DNA of 64,000 bases, taken from Neisseria dentiae. Its GTDB lineage: Bacteria; Pseudomonadota; Gammaproteobacteria; Burkholderiales; Neisseriaceae. The notes beneath the pieces are model-generated. The model was not told where the DNA came from, made no database searches, and was given only the letters and a program-made list of their open reading frames with translations. Both the position numbers and the translations under genes were made by a program. Where the stretch lies: assembly GCF_014055005.1 (NCBI RefSeq), contig NZ_CP059570.1, positions 1,054,001 through 1,118,000 of the forward strand, given 5' to 3'. Positions 1 through 7,793 of the stretch are shown here, piece after piece. Positions within the stretch are counted from its first letter, which is position 1; every line of letters starts with the position of its first letter.

Positions 1-509
1 AAAAACTCATATTTGTTGCCGGCTGAAAATTTGCCGGTGTCCACTTTAACCGTGACCTCTTCGCCGCCGCCGATCAGCTTGGTGTGGGCAATAATGCGCT
101 CGTCGCCTGCTTTGATGAAGTCGTTTTCAGCGCCTGCGGTTGCACCGTCTTTGGCCACGCCGTCCACATCTTCGGATTTCGCAATCACAAGGTCATGCCC
201 CATGGCCGCTTTGGGCATGGTGCCCATATGCTTCAGGGTGATGGTGTATTCCTTGCAGCTTTTGCTGATGTTGATTTCGGTTTTGTTGTATTTCATATCG
301 TCGCCGGCCTCAATCACCGTTTGACAGGCCGTGTCGGCAGAAGAAGCTGCGGCAGGCGCAGCATCAGATGCAGCCGGTGAAGATGCCGCAGACGCTTCGG
401 CGGAAGCGGCCGAACCGGCCGGAGCAGATGCGGCGGGCGCGGCCGGCTCTTGCGAACAGGCCGACAAAGTTAAAGCAGCAGCAGAAATTAAAGCTAAATA
501 AATTTTCAT
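1..509 (-). CDS. laz: lipid-modified azurin (Laz/H.8-type), 3' end outside window
   Basis: Blue copper electron carrier anchored to the outer membrane by a lipid. The start codon is the ATG whose complement lies at 507-509. The product begins with a lipoprotein signal peptide (MKIYLALISAAALTLSAC) whose lipobox ends at Cys18. About 40 residues of Ala/Ser/Pro/Glu-rich linker follow, as in neisserial H.8 azurin. The azurin fold then shows CQTVIEAGDDMKYN, SKSCKEYTITLKHMG, KAAMGHDLVIAKSEDV and RIIAHTKLIGGGE. The first copper ligand is the His in LKH. The Cys, second His and Met ligands near the C-terminus lie beyond position 1, so copper binding cannot be confirmed here. In the family the protein passes electrons from the cytochrome bc1 complex to terminal reductases and protects against peroxide. 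Identification is firm; only the C-terminus is unseen. Confidence 0.93.
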   Translation of the reverse strand, partial: MKIYLALISAAALTLSACSQEPAAPAASAPAGSAASAEASAASSPAASDAAPAAASSADTACQTVIEAGDDMKYNKTEINISKSCKEYTITLKHMGTMPKAAMGHDLVIAKSEDVDGVAKDGATAGAENDFIKAGDERIIAHTKLIGGGEEVTVKVDTGKFSAGNKYEF

Positions 510-783
510 TATGGTTCCTTTGGTTAAATCCACATTATTCCGCCCCAACAGCAAACTGCCGTTGACGCACTATATTTCGTTGTTTGTACCGCCGGGCAGG
601 GTTTATTTGCATATGGCAAATGAAAACGCACCAAGTTCCCTAACGGCGGTGGTTTTACGCCCGCAACGGCCGGCCCGGCTATATTTAGAGCGGCTATATA
701 ACGAACCGGTTTCCCGCATACCGGAAAATGTTGATCCGCTATATAATTCGCGAAGAGGCCGTCTGAACCCACACGAGAAATCC

Positions 784-1041
784 ATGTCTGCATTTGCCGT
801 TACCAACACCGTTTTAATCGCATTCTGCATTTTTCTGGCGCTGCTCGCTTGGTCGCGCGGCAAAGCGCGCAGCAAAGCCTATTTCGAGCAGATATGCCGC
901 CATGCCGCCACCAAACCGTGGCTCGAAGCCAATCTCTCCGAAACCGAGTTGGACAATATCCGCAAAACGGCCAAACATTTCGGCATAGCGCAAACACAGG
1001 CCAAACAGCTGATCGACCGCTACCACCAAAACCGTTTGTAA
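784..1041 (+). CDS. small single-pass membrane protein of unknown function
   Basis: An 85-residue product. Residues about 5-24 (VTNTVLIAFCIFLALLAW) form one hydrophobic helix, followed by a basic stretch (SRGKARSKAY) that suggests a cytoplasmic C-terminus. The rest is a soluble helical segment with ETELDNIRKTAKHFGI and a basic end. The frame is open upstream to 511, but that part encodes low-quality sequence and contains repeated GCTATATA-like runs and a DUS, so the ATG at 784 is preferred. The Shine-Dalgarno match (GAGAAA) is weak. I recognise no family. It sits alone between azurin (divergent) and a DUS terminator. Confidence 0.6.
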   Translation: MSAFAVTNTVLIAFCIFLALLAWSRGKARSKAYFEQICRHAATKPWLEANLSETELDNIRKTAKHFGIAQTQAKQLIDRYHQNRL

Positions 1042-1128
1042 CCGCTTTCAATCAAAACGGCTTGAATGTTGCACCATTTAACCGCAGTTAAATTAACGCA
1101 ACCTTAATAACTTCCAAAATAAAAGCAA

Positions 1129-1158
1129 AGGCCGTCTGAAAATCGCTTCAGACGGCCT
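1129..1158. terminator. inverted-DUS terminator
   Basis: AGGCCGTCTGAA (1129-1140) and its complement TTCAGACGGCCT (1147-1158) form a hairpin 90 bp past the end of the small membrane protein gene. Confidence 0.75.
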
Positions 1159-1217
1159 CTTGGTGCCGGAAAGGCTTTACGGGTATATCGCAAAACCACT
1201 TACTTCATAACAGTTCA

Positions 1218-1291
1218 GTCATACCCGGACTTGACCCGAGTATCTCAATGTTGCTGAAACTCAAGATACTCGGGTCAAGACTGAGTATAGC
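1218..1291. repeat. palindromic ACTCGGGTCAAGCCCGAGT-type repeat, degenerate copy
   Basis: Two facing copies of a CATACTCGGGCTTGACCCGAGTATC-like unit are separated by a short spacer, with several mismatches. The same arrangement recurs at 8732-8808, 39217-39294 and 57513-57585, with a single unit at 49441-49464. It fills the gene-free gap before the methyltransferase gene. Confidence 0.7.
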
Positions 1292-1331
1292 GTATGTCAT
1301 TTTTCTTAAATCAACTGGCTATATATACCGC

Positions 1332-1904
1332 TCACACTCCGGTCTGCAATTTTTCGACCGCCAACAAATAAGGCGGCCGGTTTTTGCGGTTGATAAAACC
1401 GTATTTCAACACGGCATATTGCCGTTGTGGCAAATCTGCCGCCCATGCTTCCACGGCATTTGCCTCTCTATATCCGGCATCGTGGCCGGGATAGAGCACC
1501 GCCGCCAGCAAGCCGCCCGGCTTCAACAGCGCCAATGCGGCATTCAAGGCGCGTATGCTGGTGTCGGCTTGGGTGGTTAACGTTTTATCGCCGCCGGGCA
1601 GCCAGCCGAAATTAAACACCGCCGCCGCCAACGGTTCGCCGATATATTCCGCCAATGTTTCATGCCCCGCACACACATACTCCACCTGCGCCTGTATGCC
1701 GGCATCCGCCAAGCGGGCGGCGGTTTGCACCAATGCCTGCCGCTGCACGTCAAACGCCCACACTTTGCCTTCCGCACCGACGCACTCGGCCAGCAGCAAG
1801 GTATCGTGGCCGTTGCCGGCGGTTCCGTCGAGCACGCTTTCGCTGGGGCGGATACTGCGGCGCAGCAAATCGTGGGTGAAAGGCAGAATATTGTTTAACA
1901 GCAT
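1332..1904 (-). CDS. class I SAM-dependent methyltransferase, putative rRNA methylase (YtqB-like)
   Basis: A 190-residue product with a compact Rossmann methyltransferase fold. The SAM-binding motif I is DGTAGNGHDT at about residues 26-35, followed by the acidic residue of VWAFDV after strand 2. The segment VFNFGWLPGGDKTLTT is characteristic of the small 'putative rRNA methylase' family that includes YtqB. No RNA-binding domain is fused, so the substrate is unknown. The gene is monocistronic, on the same strand as hfq but separated from it by a strong terminator. A DUS lies directly upstream of the start. Confidence 0.8.
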   Translation of the reverse strand: MLLNNILPFTHDLLRRSIRPSESVLDGTAGNGHDTLLLAECVGAEGKVWAFDVQRQALVQTAARLADAGIQAQVEYVCAGHETLAEYIGEPLAAAVFNFGWLPGGDKTLTTQADTSIRALNAALALLKPGGLLAAVLYPGHDAGYREANAVEAWAADLPQRQYAVLKYGFINRKNRPPYLLAVEKLQTGV

Positions 1905-1931
1905 CGAATGGCCGTCTGAAAACAGCGTGAT

Positions 1932-1972
1932 AAAAAATACCTTACCGTGTAGGATTCGGTAAGGTATTTTTT
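1932..1972. terminator. bidirectional Rho-independent terminator after hfq
   Basis: Perfect 15-bp arms (AAAAAATACCTTACC at 1932-1946 and its complement at 1958-1972) with A/T tracts on both sides, starting 9 bp past the hfq stop. It should end hfq transcription before the methyltransferase gene. Confidence 0.88.
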
Positions 1973-1981
1973 GTGCCTGCC

Positions 1982-2266
1982 TTATTCGGCAGCCTGTTGG
2001 GTTTCCACTTGAACGGGGGCTGCGGCCTGAGATTGTTTGTGTTCGTGCTGCAAGCTCACCGCGCGTGCCGGAACAATGGTGGAAATGGCGTGTTTGTAAA
2101 CCATTTGCGTTACCGAGGTGTTGCGCAACAACACAACATATTGGTCGAACGATTCAACCTGCCCCTGAAGTTTGATGCCGTTTACCAGATAAATGGAAAC
2201 CGGCACGTGCTCTTTACGCAAAGCGTTCAAAAAAGGATCTTGTAACATTTGCCCTTTAGCGGTCAT
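1982..2266 (-). CDS. hfq: RNA chaperone Hfq
   Basis: A 94-residue Sm-like protein that forms a hexameric ring and pairs small RNAs with mRNAs. The Sm1 region (PFLNALRKEHVPVSIYLVNG, about residues 10-29) and the Sm2 YKHAIST motif (K and H about residues 57-58) are intact. The C-terminal tail is short and rich in Gln/Ala/Val, unlike the longer enterobacterial tail. Start is the ATG at 2266. Unlike in many proteobacteria there is no adjacent miaA or hflX in the window; the gene is followed by its own terminator. Confidence 0.97.
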   Translation of the reverse strand: MTAKGQMLQDPFLNALRKEHVPVSIYLVNGIKLQGQVESFDQYVVLLRNTSVTQMVYKHAISTIVPARAVSLQHEHKQSQAAAPVQVETQQAAE

Positions 2267-2509
2267 TTTTATACTCCGTTATTATGGTTTTGAAATATTC
2301 GGGAAAACACCTGCCGATTGTAGCCTTGAATGCGTTTTTTTACCAACCTTATTTCGGTAAGAATATGCAAACGTTTTCGGCCCTTTTCCGAAAAGCCTTT
2401 AGTTAGGATAGCAATACTGCGGTAAAGTTCAGTCGGTTACGCAGATATTCCGATAAAATGCCGACGGTCTAAACAGGCAAACCTGTTTTATGCCGCCGGC
2501 ACAAAAGCA

Positions 2510-2531
2510 AACGGCTGCCCGGGCAGCCGTT
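2510..2531. terminator. terminator after small lipoprotein gene
   Basis: Palindrome AACGGCTGCCC/GGGCAGCCGTT with an A-rich left flank that reads as a U-run on the minus strand. It begins 26 bp past the stop of the 2557-2808 gene. Confidence 0.8.
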
Positions 2532-2556
2532 TTCAACCTAAGCGTAAACGTGCTTC

Positions 2557-2808
2557 TTATTTGGCAGGTTTAGCAGGAGCTTCGGGAGCCGCAGGTGCAG
2601 AAGCGGCAGCAGCCGGACGCTCGAAGCCTTTGTCTTTCATGCAGGCATCGAAAGCAGCGCGGTCTTGGGTGTTGCCCACGGTTTGCTGGCACTCTTGCAG
2701 AGCTTGCTCAACGGTGATGTTAGCGGTTTCGGGCGCTTTGTCTTTGTTGCTGGAACAAGCGGTCAGAGCCAGGGTTGCAAAAGCGGCAGCGATTAATACT
2801 TTTTTCAT
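2557..2808 (-). CDS. small Ala/Pro-rich lipoprotein, unknown function
   Basis: An 83-residue protein with a lipoprotein signal (MKKVLIAAAFATLALTAC, lipid-modified Cys18). A short charged segment follows, then a region with two cysteines (ALQECQQTVGNTQDRAAFDACMKDKG) that could form a disulfide in the periplasm, and an Ala/Pro/Lys-rich tail. A good AAAGGA ribosome site precedes the ATG. I do not recognise a defined family; small proteins of this form are common in Neisseria. The tail is low-complexity and probably disordered or cell-wall-associated. Confidence 0.8.
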   Translation of the reverse strand: MKKVLIAAAFATLALTACSSNKDKAPETANITVEQALQECQQTVGNTQDRAAFDACMKDKGFERPAAAASAPAAPEAPAKPAK

Positions 2809-3127
2809 GAATCAAATCCTTTCAATTGAAATGGTTTTCAGCCGCCCGTGAAGGGACGGGCAGGCATGAACGGCATAAAGCCATAAAGATGCAGAATGAG
2901 CTGCATTGTGTAGTCAGAGTGGCTTCGCCTTATTAAGTTTCCAAAAAATCGAAAGGAAATGCTAATATTTTTTTACGCAAAGCCGGTCGCGTGTTAAAAA
3001 AACAAATTATTTACAATAAAATGTTTTGGCAGTGAACTTTATTCAAGCCGCGCAAACAATCGAGGCCGTCTGAAACCTTATTTTCAGACGGCCTCTCAAG
3101 CAGATTTCACATTATGATGGGCAGAGC
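2809..3127. other. intergenic region, AT-rich, no gene seen
   Basis: Between two minus-strand genes. It holds the inverted-DUS terminator at 3062-3095 and an AT-rich stretch (about 2935-3030) that probably carries the promoter of the small lipoprotein gene. I see no open reading frame or repeat worth calling. Confidence 0.5.
3062..3095. terminator. inverted-DUS terminator after alcohol dehydrogenase
   Basis: GAGGCCGTCTGAAA (3062-3075) pairs with TTTCAGACGGCCTC (3082-3095), 33 bp past the adh stop. Confidence 0.8.
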
Positions 3128-4168
3128 TTAGTCTGCAACCAGCACCACTTTCATCGCGCCGTTTTCGGCAGCGTGTTTGAACACATCATAGGCCTTTTCC
3201 AGCTCGCTGAATTTAAAACGGTGGGTGAGCATTTTGGTATAGTCCACCGAACTGGCCGAAATCGCTTTCATCAGCATTTCGGTGGTGTTGGCGTTAACCA
3301 AACCGGTGGTGATGGTGAGGTTTTTGATCCACAGTTTTTCCAGTTTGAAATCAACCGGCACTCCGTGCACGCCCACCACAGCCAGATTACCGCCGGGTTT
3401 CACAATATCTTGGCACATATTCCAGGTAGCGGGAATGCCCACCGCTTCGATAGCTACATCCACTCCGTCTTCGCCGACGATATCGATAACCTGTTTGGCC
3501 ACATCTCCGGAGGCCGGGTTGATGGTGTGGGTGGCACCCAATTCTTTAGCCAGTTTCAGGCGGTTTTCGTCCATATCGCACACAATCAGCACCGAGGGGC
3601 TGTATAACTGCGCGGTCAATAATGCAGACATACCCACGGGGCCTGCGCCGGCGATAAATACGGTGTCGCCCGGCTTCACATCGCCGTATTGCACGCCGAT
3701 TTCGTGGGCGGTGGGCAACGCATCGCTCAACAGCAGCGCCACTTCTTCGTTCACATTATCGGGCAGCGGGATCAGGCTGTTGTCGGCATAAGGCGTGCGC
3801 ACATATTCTGCCTGCGTGCCGTCGATCATATAGCCGAGAATCCAGCCGCCGTTGCGGCAGTGCGAATACAGCTGGACTTTACAGTTGTCGCAGGTGCAGC
3901 ATTTGCTCACGCACGAAATGATAACTTTGTCGCCTTTTTTAATATTTTTTACCGCCGAACCCACTTCTTCAACGATGCCGATGCCTTCGTGGCCGAGAAT
4001 GCGCCCCGGTTCGATTTCGGGATTTTTGCCTTTCCAAATGCCCAAGTCGGTGCCGCAAATAGTGGTTTTCACGATTTTCACCACTGCATCGGTGGGGTCG
4101 ATGATTTGCGGTTTGGGTTTTTCTTCAAAACGGATGTCGCCCGCGCCGTAATAAGCCATTGCTTTCAT
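3128..4168 (-). CDS. zinc-dependent alcohol dehydrogenase (medium-chain family)
   Basis: A 346-residue NAD(P)-linked zinc alcohol dehydrogenase. Catalytic zinc ligands are visible: Cys38 in TTICGTDLG, and His60-Glu61 in ILGHEGIG. A cysteine cluster at about residues 90-105 (CCTCDNCKVQLYSHC) supplies the structural zinc. The cofactor site is GAGPVG at about 170-175. Length fits the family. The closest type is the secondary-alcohol/broad-specificity dehydrogenase found widely in Neisseria; the physiological substrate cannot be read from sequence. A promoter with an unusual dyad lies upstream (4214-4246), suggesting dedicated regulation. Confidence 0.9.
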   Translation of the reverse strand: MKAMAYYGAGDIRFEEKPKPQIIDPTDAVVKIVKTTICGTDLGIWKGKNPEIEPGRILGHEGIGIVEEVGSAVKNIKKGDKVIISCVSKCCTCDNCKVQLYSHCRNGGWILGYMIDGTQAEYVRTPYADNSLIPLPDNVNEEVALLLSDALPTAHEIGVQYGDVKPGDTVFIAGAGPVGMSALLTAQLYSPSVLIVCDMDENRLKLAKELGATHTINPASGDVAKQVIDIVGEDGVDVAIEAVGIPATWNMCQDIVKPGGNLAVVGVHGVPVDFKLEKLWIKNLTITTGLVNANTTEMLMKAISASSVDYTKMLTHRFKFSELEKAYDVFKHAAENGAMKVVLVAD

Positions 4169-4213
4169 GTTTTATCCTCTCAAAGTTGTTTATTGGACGT
4201 TACTGCACTTCCG

Positions 4214-4246
4214 TTTATAGAGCAAACTTGCCTATACGTCAAGTTT
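4214..4246 (-). promoter_or_regulatory. adh promoter with 7-bp dyad over the -35/spacer
   Basis: On the minus strand TTGACG (4237-4242) and TATAAA (4214-4219) are 17 bp apart, a good sigma-70 promoter. AAACTTG and CAAGTTT, a perfect 7-bp inverted repeat with a 9-bp gap (4224-4246), overlap the -35 and the spacer. A dyad here is typical of an operator, for example for a MerR-type regulator, though the spacer is not the lengthened one usual in that family. Confidence 0.6.
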
Positions 4247-4301
4247 ATCATAAAAGATTCAATATGTTATGTTATAACAAGAAAAAATCGACATAATAAA
4301 A

Positions 4302-4330
4302 CAGGCCGTCTGAACATTTCAGACGGCCTG
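4302..4330. terminator. inverted-DUS hairpin
   Basis: CAGGCCGTCTGAA and TTCAGACGGCCTG (4302-4314 and 4318-4330) with a 3-nt gap, between the gshA end and the adh promoter; it probably helps terminate gshA transcription. Confidence 0.7.
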
Positions 4331-4462
4331 CCCATAGTATTTGGGAGTGTAGTCGACCGCGTTGCGGCGGTATTTTTGGTTAAAGCCCGCTTCACAAGCC
4401 TTCTGACCACACGCCCCCTAAAACAATACAAAACAATACAACAATGCTTTAATCAAACTGCC

Positions 4463-5806
4463 CTACCCGGCCGTTTGCACCAATTCCAGCGAAGCGGCCA
4501 GCAACGACAGGCGCGCCATCACGCCGTACACATACAGGCGGTTGCACTCGCAATCCGGGTTGGCGGAATTGGTTTGCGGCACGCCCAACGAATCCCATTG
4601 GGCAAACACGCGTTTGCAGCGCTCTTCGCTACCCTCTTCCGCGCCCGCCACCGGAATCGCCTGGTTCAGCGGCACAAACACCATACCGCCCGCATTCAGG
4701 TTTTCATCGTTGGCGCGCCCTTCGTGCACGCGGAAAAAGCCGCCGATCACGAAACGGTCCATCATATACACCACCGGTTCGGAAACCGCACCGTCGAGTG
4801 TTTCATAAGTGTAGATGCCTTCCTGCACAATCACTTCGCTCACTTCCAAGCCTTCTTTGATTTTGGCCATTTTATTGCGGTTTTTACGGTTCAAGCCGCG
4901 CACTTCGTCGGCCGATTTCACGCTCATCACGCCCATGCCGTATGTGCCCGCATCGGCTTTCACAATCACAAAAGGCTTGTCGGTAATGCCTTTTTCATCA
5001 TATTTGGCTTGGATTTTCGCCAACATACGCTCCACCGCTGCGGCCAGCGCGTCTTCACCTTCGCGTTCCTGAAAGTCCAGGCCGCCGATTTGCTCGAAAT
5101 ACGGGTTGATGTGCCACACGTCTATGCCCAGCAGTTCGGCAAATTCGGCGGCCACTTGGTCGTAGGCGGCAAAGTGTGCGGTTTTGCGGCGGGTGGTCCA
5201 ACCGCCGTGCAGGGGCGGCAGCACGGTTTGTGCGATACCCTGTAAAATTTCCGGCACACCGGCTGATAAATCGTTGTTTAACAACACCAAACAGGGCGAA
5301 AAGCCGTCGGCCAGATGCACGCGTTCGCGGGTGCGCTGCAAAGGTTCGAGCAAAATTTTATCACCCAATGCGGTTTCAAACTCGGTGGCTTCGGTAATTT
5401 CGGGGTTCAGGCTGCCCAAGCGCACTTCAAAGCCCGCCGAGCGCAGAATATTGGCCAAGGCATACACATTTTGCAGATAAAACGTATTGCGGGTATGGTT
5501 TTCGGGCACAATCAGCACCGACTTGGCCTGCGGACAGGAACGCTCGACCGCGTCTTGCGCGGCGTGCGCCGCCAGTTGGATGAAATTCGGATTCAGGTTG
5601 TTGAAACCGCCCGGAAACAGGTTCATATCAATCGAAGCCATTTTATAGCCGGCGTTGCGGATATCGACCGACCCGTAAAACGGCGGCTTGTGCTGCGCCC
5701 ACTGCTGGCGGAACCAAGCTTCGATTTTGGTTTGGTTGCTTAAGATTTTTCTTTCAAATTCTTGAAGTTGTGCAATATAAGCGCTAGACATCACGGGCAG
5801 CGACAT
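4463..5806 (-). CDS. gshA: glutamate--cysteine ligase (proteobacterial GshA type)
   Basis: First step of glutathione synthesis: ATP-dependent joining of glutamate and cysteine. The 447-residue protein belongs to the family found in Acidithiobacillus and many beta-proteobacteria rather than the E. coli GshA type. Recognisable blocks include FPGGFNNLNPNF, LIVPENHTRNTFY, HGGWTTRRKTAHF and the nucleotide-binding stretch FVIVKADAGTYGMGVMSVK. The frame extends to a GTG at 5815, but the ATG at 5806 has AGGTGG at correct spacing and is preferred. The gene is divergent from leuC. Confidence 0.9.
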   Translation of the reverse strand: MSLPVMSSAYIAQLQEFERKILSNQTKIEAWFRQQWAQHKPPFYGSVDIRNAGYKMASIDMNLFPGGFNNLNPNFIQLAAHAAQDAVERSCPQAKSVLIVPENHTRNTFYLQNVYALANILRSAGFEVRLGSLNPEITEATEFETALGDKILLEPLQRTRERVHLADGFSPCLVLLNNDLSAGVPEILQGIAQTVLPPLHGGWTTRRKTAHFAAYDQVAAEFAELLGIDVWHINPYFEQIGGLDFQEREGEDALAAAVERMLAKIQAKYDEKGITDKPFVIVKADAGTYGMGVMSVKSADEVRGLNRKNRNKMAKIKEGLEVSEVIVQEGIYTYETLDGAVSEPVVYMMDRFVIGGFFRVHEGRANDENLNAGGMVFVPLNQAIPVAGAEEGSEERCKRVFAQWDSLGVPQTNSANPDCECNRLYVYGVMARLSLLAASLELVQTAG

Positions 5807-5914
5807 GGTTTCCACCTAAATTAAAAATCATTAACCCCCGCATGATAGGTTTTTCAGACGGCCTATACAAGCACCAAGATGGTTTATCGATAGCATACGA
5901 AGTTATAAACAAGA

Positions 5915-5981
5915 CAAAATGTCTAAAAATTTTAACCGATTTAGGCAAAAATCACGCCAAACAATTTTTTTAGACATTTTG
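5915..5981. promoter_or_regulatory. 15-bp inverted repeat in the gshA-leuC divergent region
   Basis: CAAAATGTCTAAAAA (5915-5929) is repeated in inverted orientation at 5967-5981, separated by 37 bp, and ends 66 bp before the leuC start. The arms are perfect and AT-rich. There is no adjacent T-run suggesting a terminator, so an operator or mRNA leader structure is more likely. Confidence 0.5.
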
Positions 5982-6047
5982 CTTGCATTCCGCCCCGCAA
6001 ATCGCTACCATCATGCGATATTTTCTTTGATAACAAAAGCACAAACC

Positions 6048-7454
6048 ATGAAACCGCAAACCCTTTACGACAAACTCTGGAACAGCCACGTTGTGCGCGA
6101 AGAAGAAGACGGCACCGTCCTGCTCTATATCGACCGCCACCTTGTGCACGAAGTTACCAGCCCGCAGGCTTTCGAAGGCCTGAAAATGGCCGGCCGCAAA
6201 CTGTGGCGCATCGACAGCGTGGTTTCCACCGCCGACCACAACACCCCCACCAACGATTGGGACAAAGGCATCCAAGACCCGATTTCCAAACTGCAAGTCG
6301 ATACGCTAGACAGCAATATCAAAGAATTCGGCGCACTGGCTTATTTTCCGTTTAAAGACAAAGGCCAGGGCATCGTGCACGTGATGGGCCCCGAACAGGG
6401 CGCCACCCTGCCCGGCATGACCGTGGTGTGCGGCGACTCGCACACTTCCACCCACGGCGCATTCGGCGCGCTGGCGCACGGCATCGGCACTTCCGAAGTC
6501 GAGCACACCATGGCCACCCAATGCATTACCGCCAAGAAATCCAAATCCATGCTGATTAAAGTGAACGGCCGTCTGAAACCCGGCGTAACCGCCAAAGACG
6601 TGGCTTTATACATCATCGGCCAAATCGGCACCGCCGGCGGTACCGGTTATGCGGTTGAATTCGGCGGCGAAGCCATCCGCAGCCTGTCGATGGAAGGCCG
6701 CATGACCCTGTGCAACATGGCCATCGAAGCCGGCGCGCGCAGCGGCATCGTGGCGGTCGACCAAACCACCATCGATTATGTGAAAAACAAACCGCTCGCC
6801 CCCAAAGGCGAAGATTGGGAAAAAGCCGTGGCCTACTGGCAAACGCTGGTGTCCGACGAAGGCGCGGTTTTCGATAAAGTTTACGAGTTCGACGCTGCCG
6901 ATATCGAACCGCAAGTAACTTGGGGCACTTCGCCCGAAATGGTGCTCGACATCAACGGCAAAGTACCCAACCCCGCCAACGAAGCCGACCCGGTCAAACG
7001 CAGCGGCATGGAGCGTGCGCTGGAATACATGGGCTTGGCCGCCGACACCCCGCTCAATCAAATCCCCGTTGACGTGGTGTTTATCGGCTCCTGCACCAAC
7101 AGCCGCATTGAAGACTTGCGCGAAGCCGCCGCCGTAGCCAAAGGCCGCCAAAAAGCCGCCAACGTCAGCCGCGTATTGGTGGTGCCCGGCTCCGGCTTGG
7201 TAAAAGAGCAGGCCGAGCGCGAAGGCTTGGACAAAATCTTTACCGAAGCCGGCTTCGAATGGCGTGAACCGGGCTGCTCGATGTGCCTGGCCATGAATGC
7301 CGACCGCCTCGCGCCGCAGGAACGTTGCGCCTCCACTTCCAACCGCAACTTCGAAGGCCGCCAAGGCAATGGCGGGCGCACCCATTTAGTTAGCCCGGCA
7401 ATGGCCGCCGCCGCCGCAGTTGCCGGCCATTTTACCGATGTGCGCAGTTTGTAA
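6048..7454 (+). CDS. leuC: 3-isopropylmalate dehydratase large subunit
   Basis: Leucine biosynthesis: with LeuD it isomerises 2-isopropylmalate to 3-isopropylmalate using a 4Fe-4S cluster. The 468-residue length is normal. The three cluster cysteines are at 349 (GSCTNSR), 410 and 413 (GCSMC). The aconitase motifs DSHTSTHGAFGA and GIGTSEVEH are intact. The frame is open back to 5919, but homology starts at the ATG at 6048 (MKPQTLYDKLW). The C-terminal SNRNFEGRQG motif is complete. leuD is downstream, separated by a small lipoprotein gene and two hairpins. Confidence 0.97.
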   Translation: MKPQTLYDKLWNSHVVREEEDGTVLLYIDRHLVHEVTSPQAFEGLKMAGRKLWRIDSVVSTADHNTPTNDWDKGIQDPISKLQVDTLDSNIKEFGALAYFPFKDKGQGIVHVMGPEQGATLPGMTVVCGDSHTSTHGAFGALAHGIGTSEVEHTMATQCITAKKSKSMLIKVNGRLKPGVTAKDVALYIIGQIGTAGGTGYAVEFGGEAIRSLSMEGRMTLCNMAIEAGARSGIVAVDQTTIDYVKNKPLAPKGEDWEKAVAYWQTLVSDEGAVFDKVYEFDAADIEPQVTWGTSPEMVLDINGKVPNPANEADPVKRSGMERALEYMGLAADTPLNQIPVDVVFIGSCTNSRIEDLREAAAVAKGRQKAANVSRVLVVPGSGLVKEQAEREGLDKIFTEAGFEWREPGCSMCLAMNADRLAPQERCASTSNRNFEGRQGNGGRTHLVSPAMAAAAAVAGHFTDVRSL

Positions 7455-7461
7455 AGATATG

Positions 7462-7492
7462 CAGGCCGTCTGAAAAACTTTCAGACGGCCTG
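7462..7492. terminator. inverted-DUS terminator after leuC
   Basis: CAGGCCGTCTGAAA and TTTCAGACGGCCTG with a 3-nt loop, 8 bp past the leuC stop. Confidence 0.8.
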
Positions 7493-7583
7493 TTTCGGAA
7501 AATTGTTTTTTAGAACAAACTTTGGCATGATAATAAAGTGCAGTAATGCATATTGTACTTTCAAACCATTAGGAGCTTAAAAC

Positions 7584-7718
7584 ATGAAAAAACTCGTATT
7601 AGCCGCATTGGCCGCCATGGCTTTATTATCTGCCTGTAACACTGTATCAGGCTTCGGTAAAGACGTATCCAAAGCCGGCGACAAGCTTGAGCAATCCGCC
7701 GACCGCCACGCCCACTAA
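7584..7718 (+). CDS. entericidin-like small lipoprotein
   Basis: A 44-residue product with the lipoprotein signal MKKLVLAALAAMALLSAC (Cys18) and a short mature part NTVSGFGKDVSKAGDKLEQS. The pattern CNTVxGxGKDVxxAGxxLE is that of the entericidin A/B family, small membrane lipoproteins linked in E. coli to stationary-phase lysis control. A TTAGGAGCTTAAAAC ribosome site gives a confident start. It sits between leuC and leuD with hairpins on both sides, so it is probably expressed on its own. No partner entericidin gene is seen. Confidence 0.85.
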   Translation: MKKLVLAALAAMALLSACNTVSGFGKDVSKAGDKLEQSADRHAH

Positions 7719-7740
7719 TTCAACAGCATCAAATATCTTC

Positions 7741-7774
7741 ACCCCCGCAACCGCTGTTACTGCGGGGGTATTTT
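7741..7774 (+). terminator. Rho-independent terminator between the lipoprotein gene and leuD
   Basis: ACCCCCGCA (7741-7749) and TGCGGGGGT (7761-7769) pair perfectly and are followed by ATTTTT. The hairpin ends about 20 nt before the leuD start, leaving no room for a full promoter in between. Confidence 0.85.
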
Positions 7775-7793
7775 TCAAACCGAAAGTACGAAC

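Noticed and set aside
511..783. Upstream extension of the small membrane protein from ATG at 511 or 634
   Set aside because: The extra sequence contains repeated GCTATATA runs and a DUS, and lacks protein-like character; the ATG at 784 directly precedes the hydrophobic helix.
3689..5245. Long plus-strand frame of 518 codons opposite the adh and gshA genes
   Set aside because: It covers the complement of two well-identified genes, has His/Phe-rich composition typical of antisense frames, and no ribosome site.
5890..5906. GCATACGAAGTTAT resembles half of a loxP site
   Set aside because: Only one 12-14 bp arm matches; there is no second inverted arm or spacer nearby, so chance is the better explanation.
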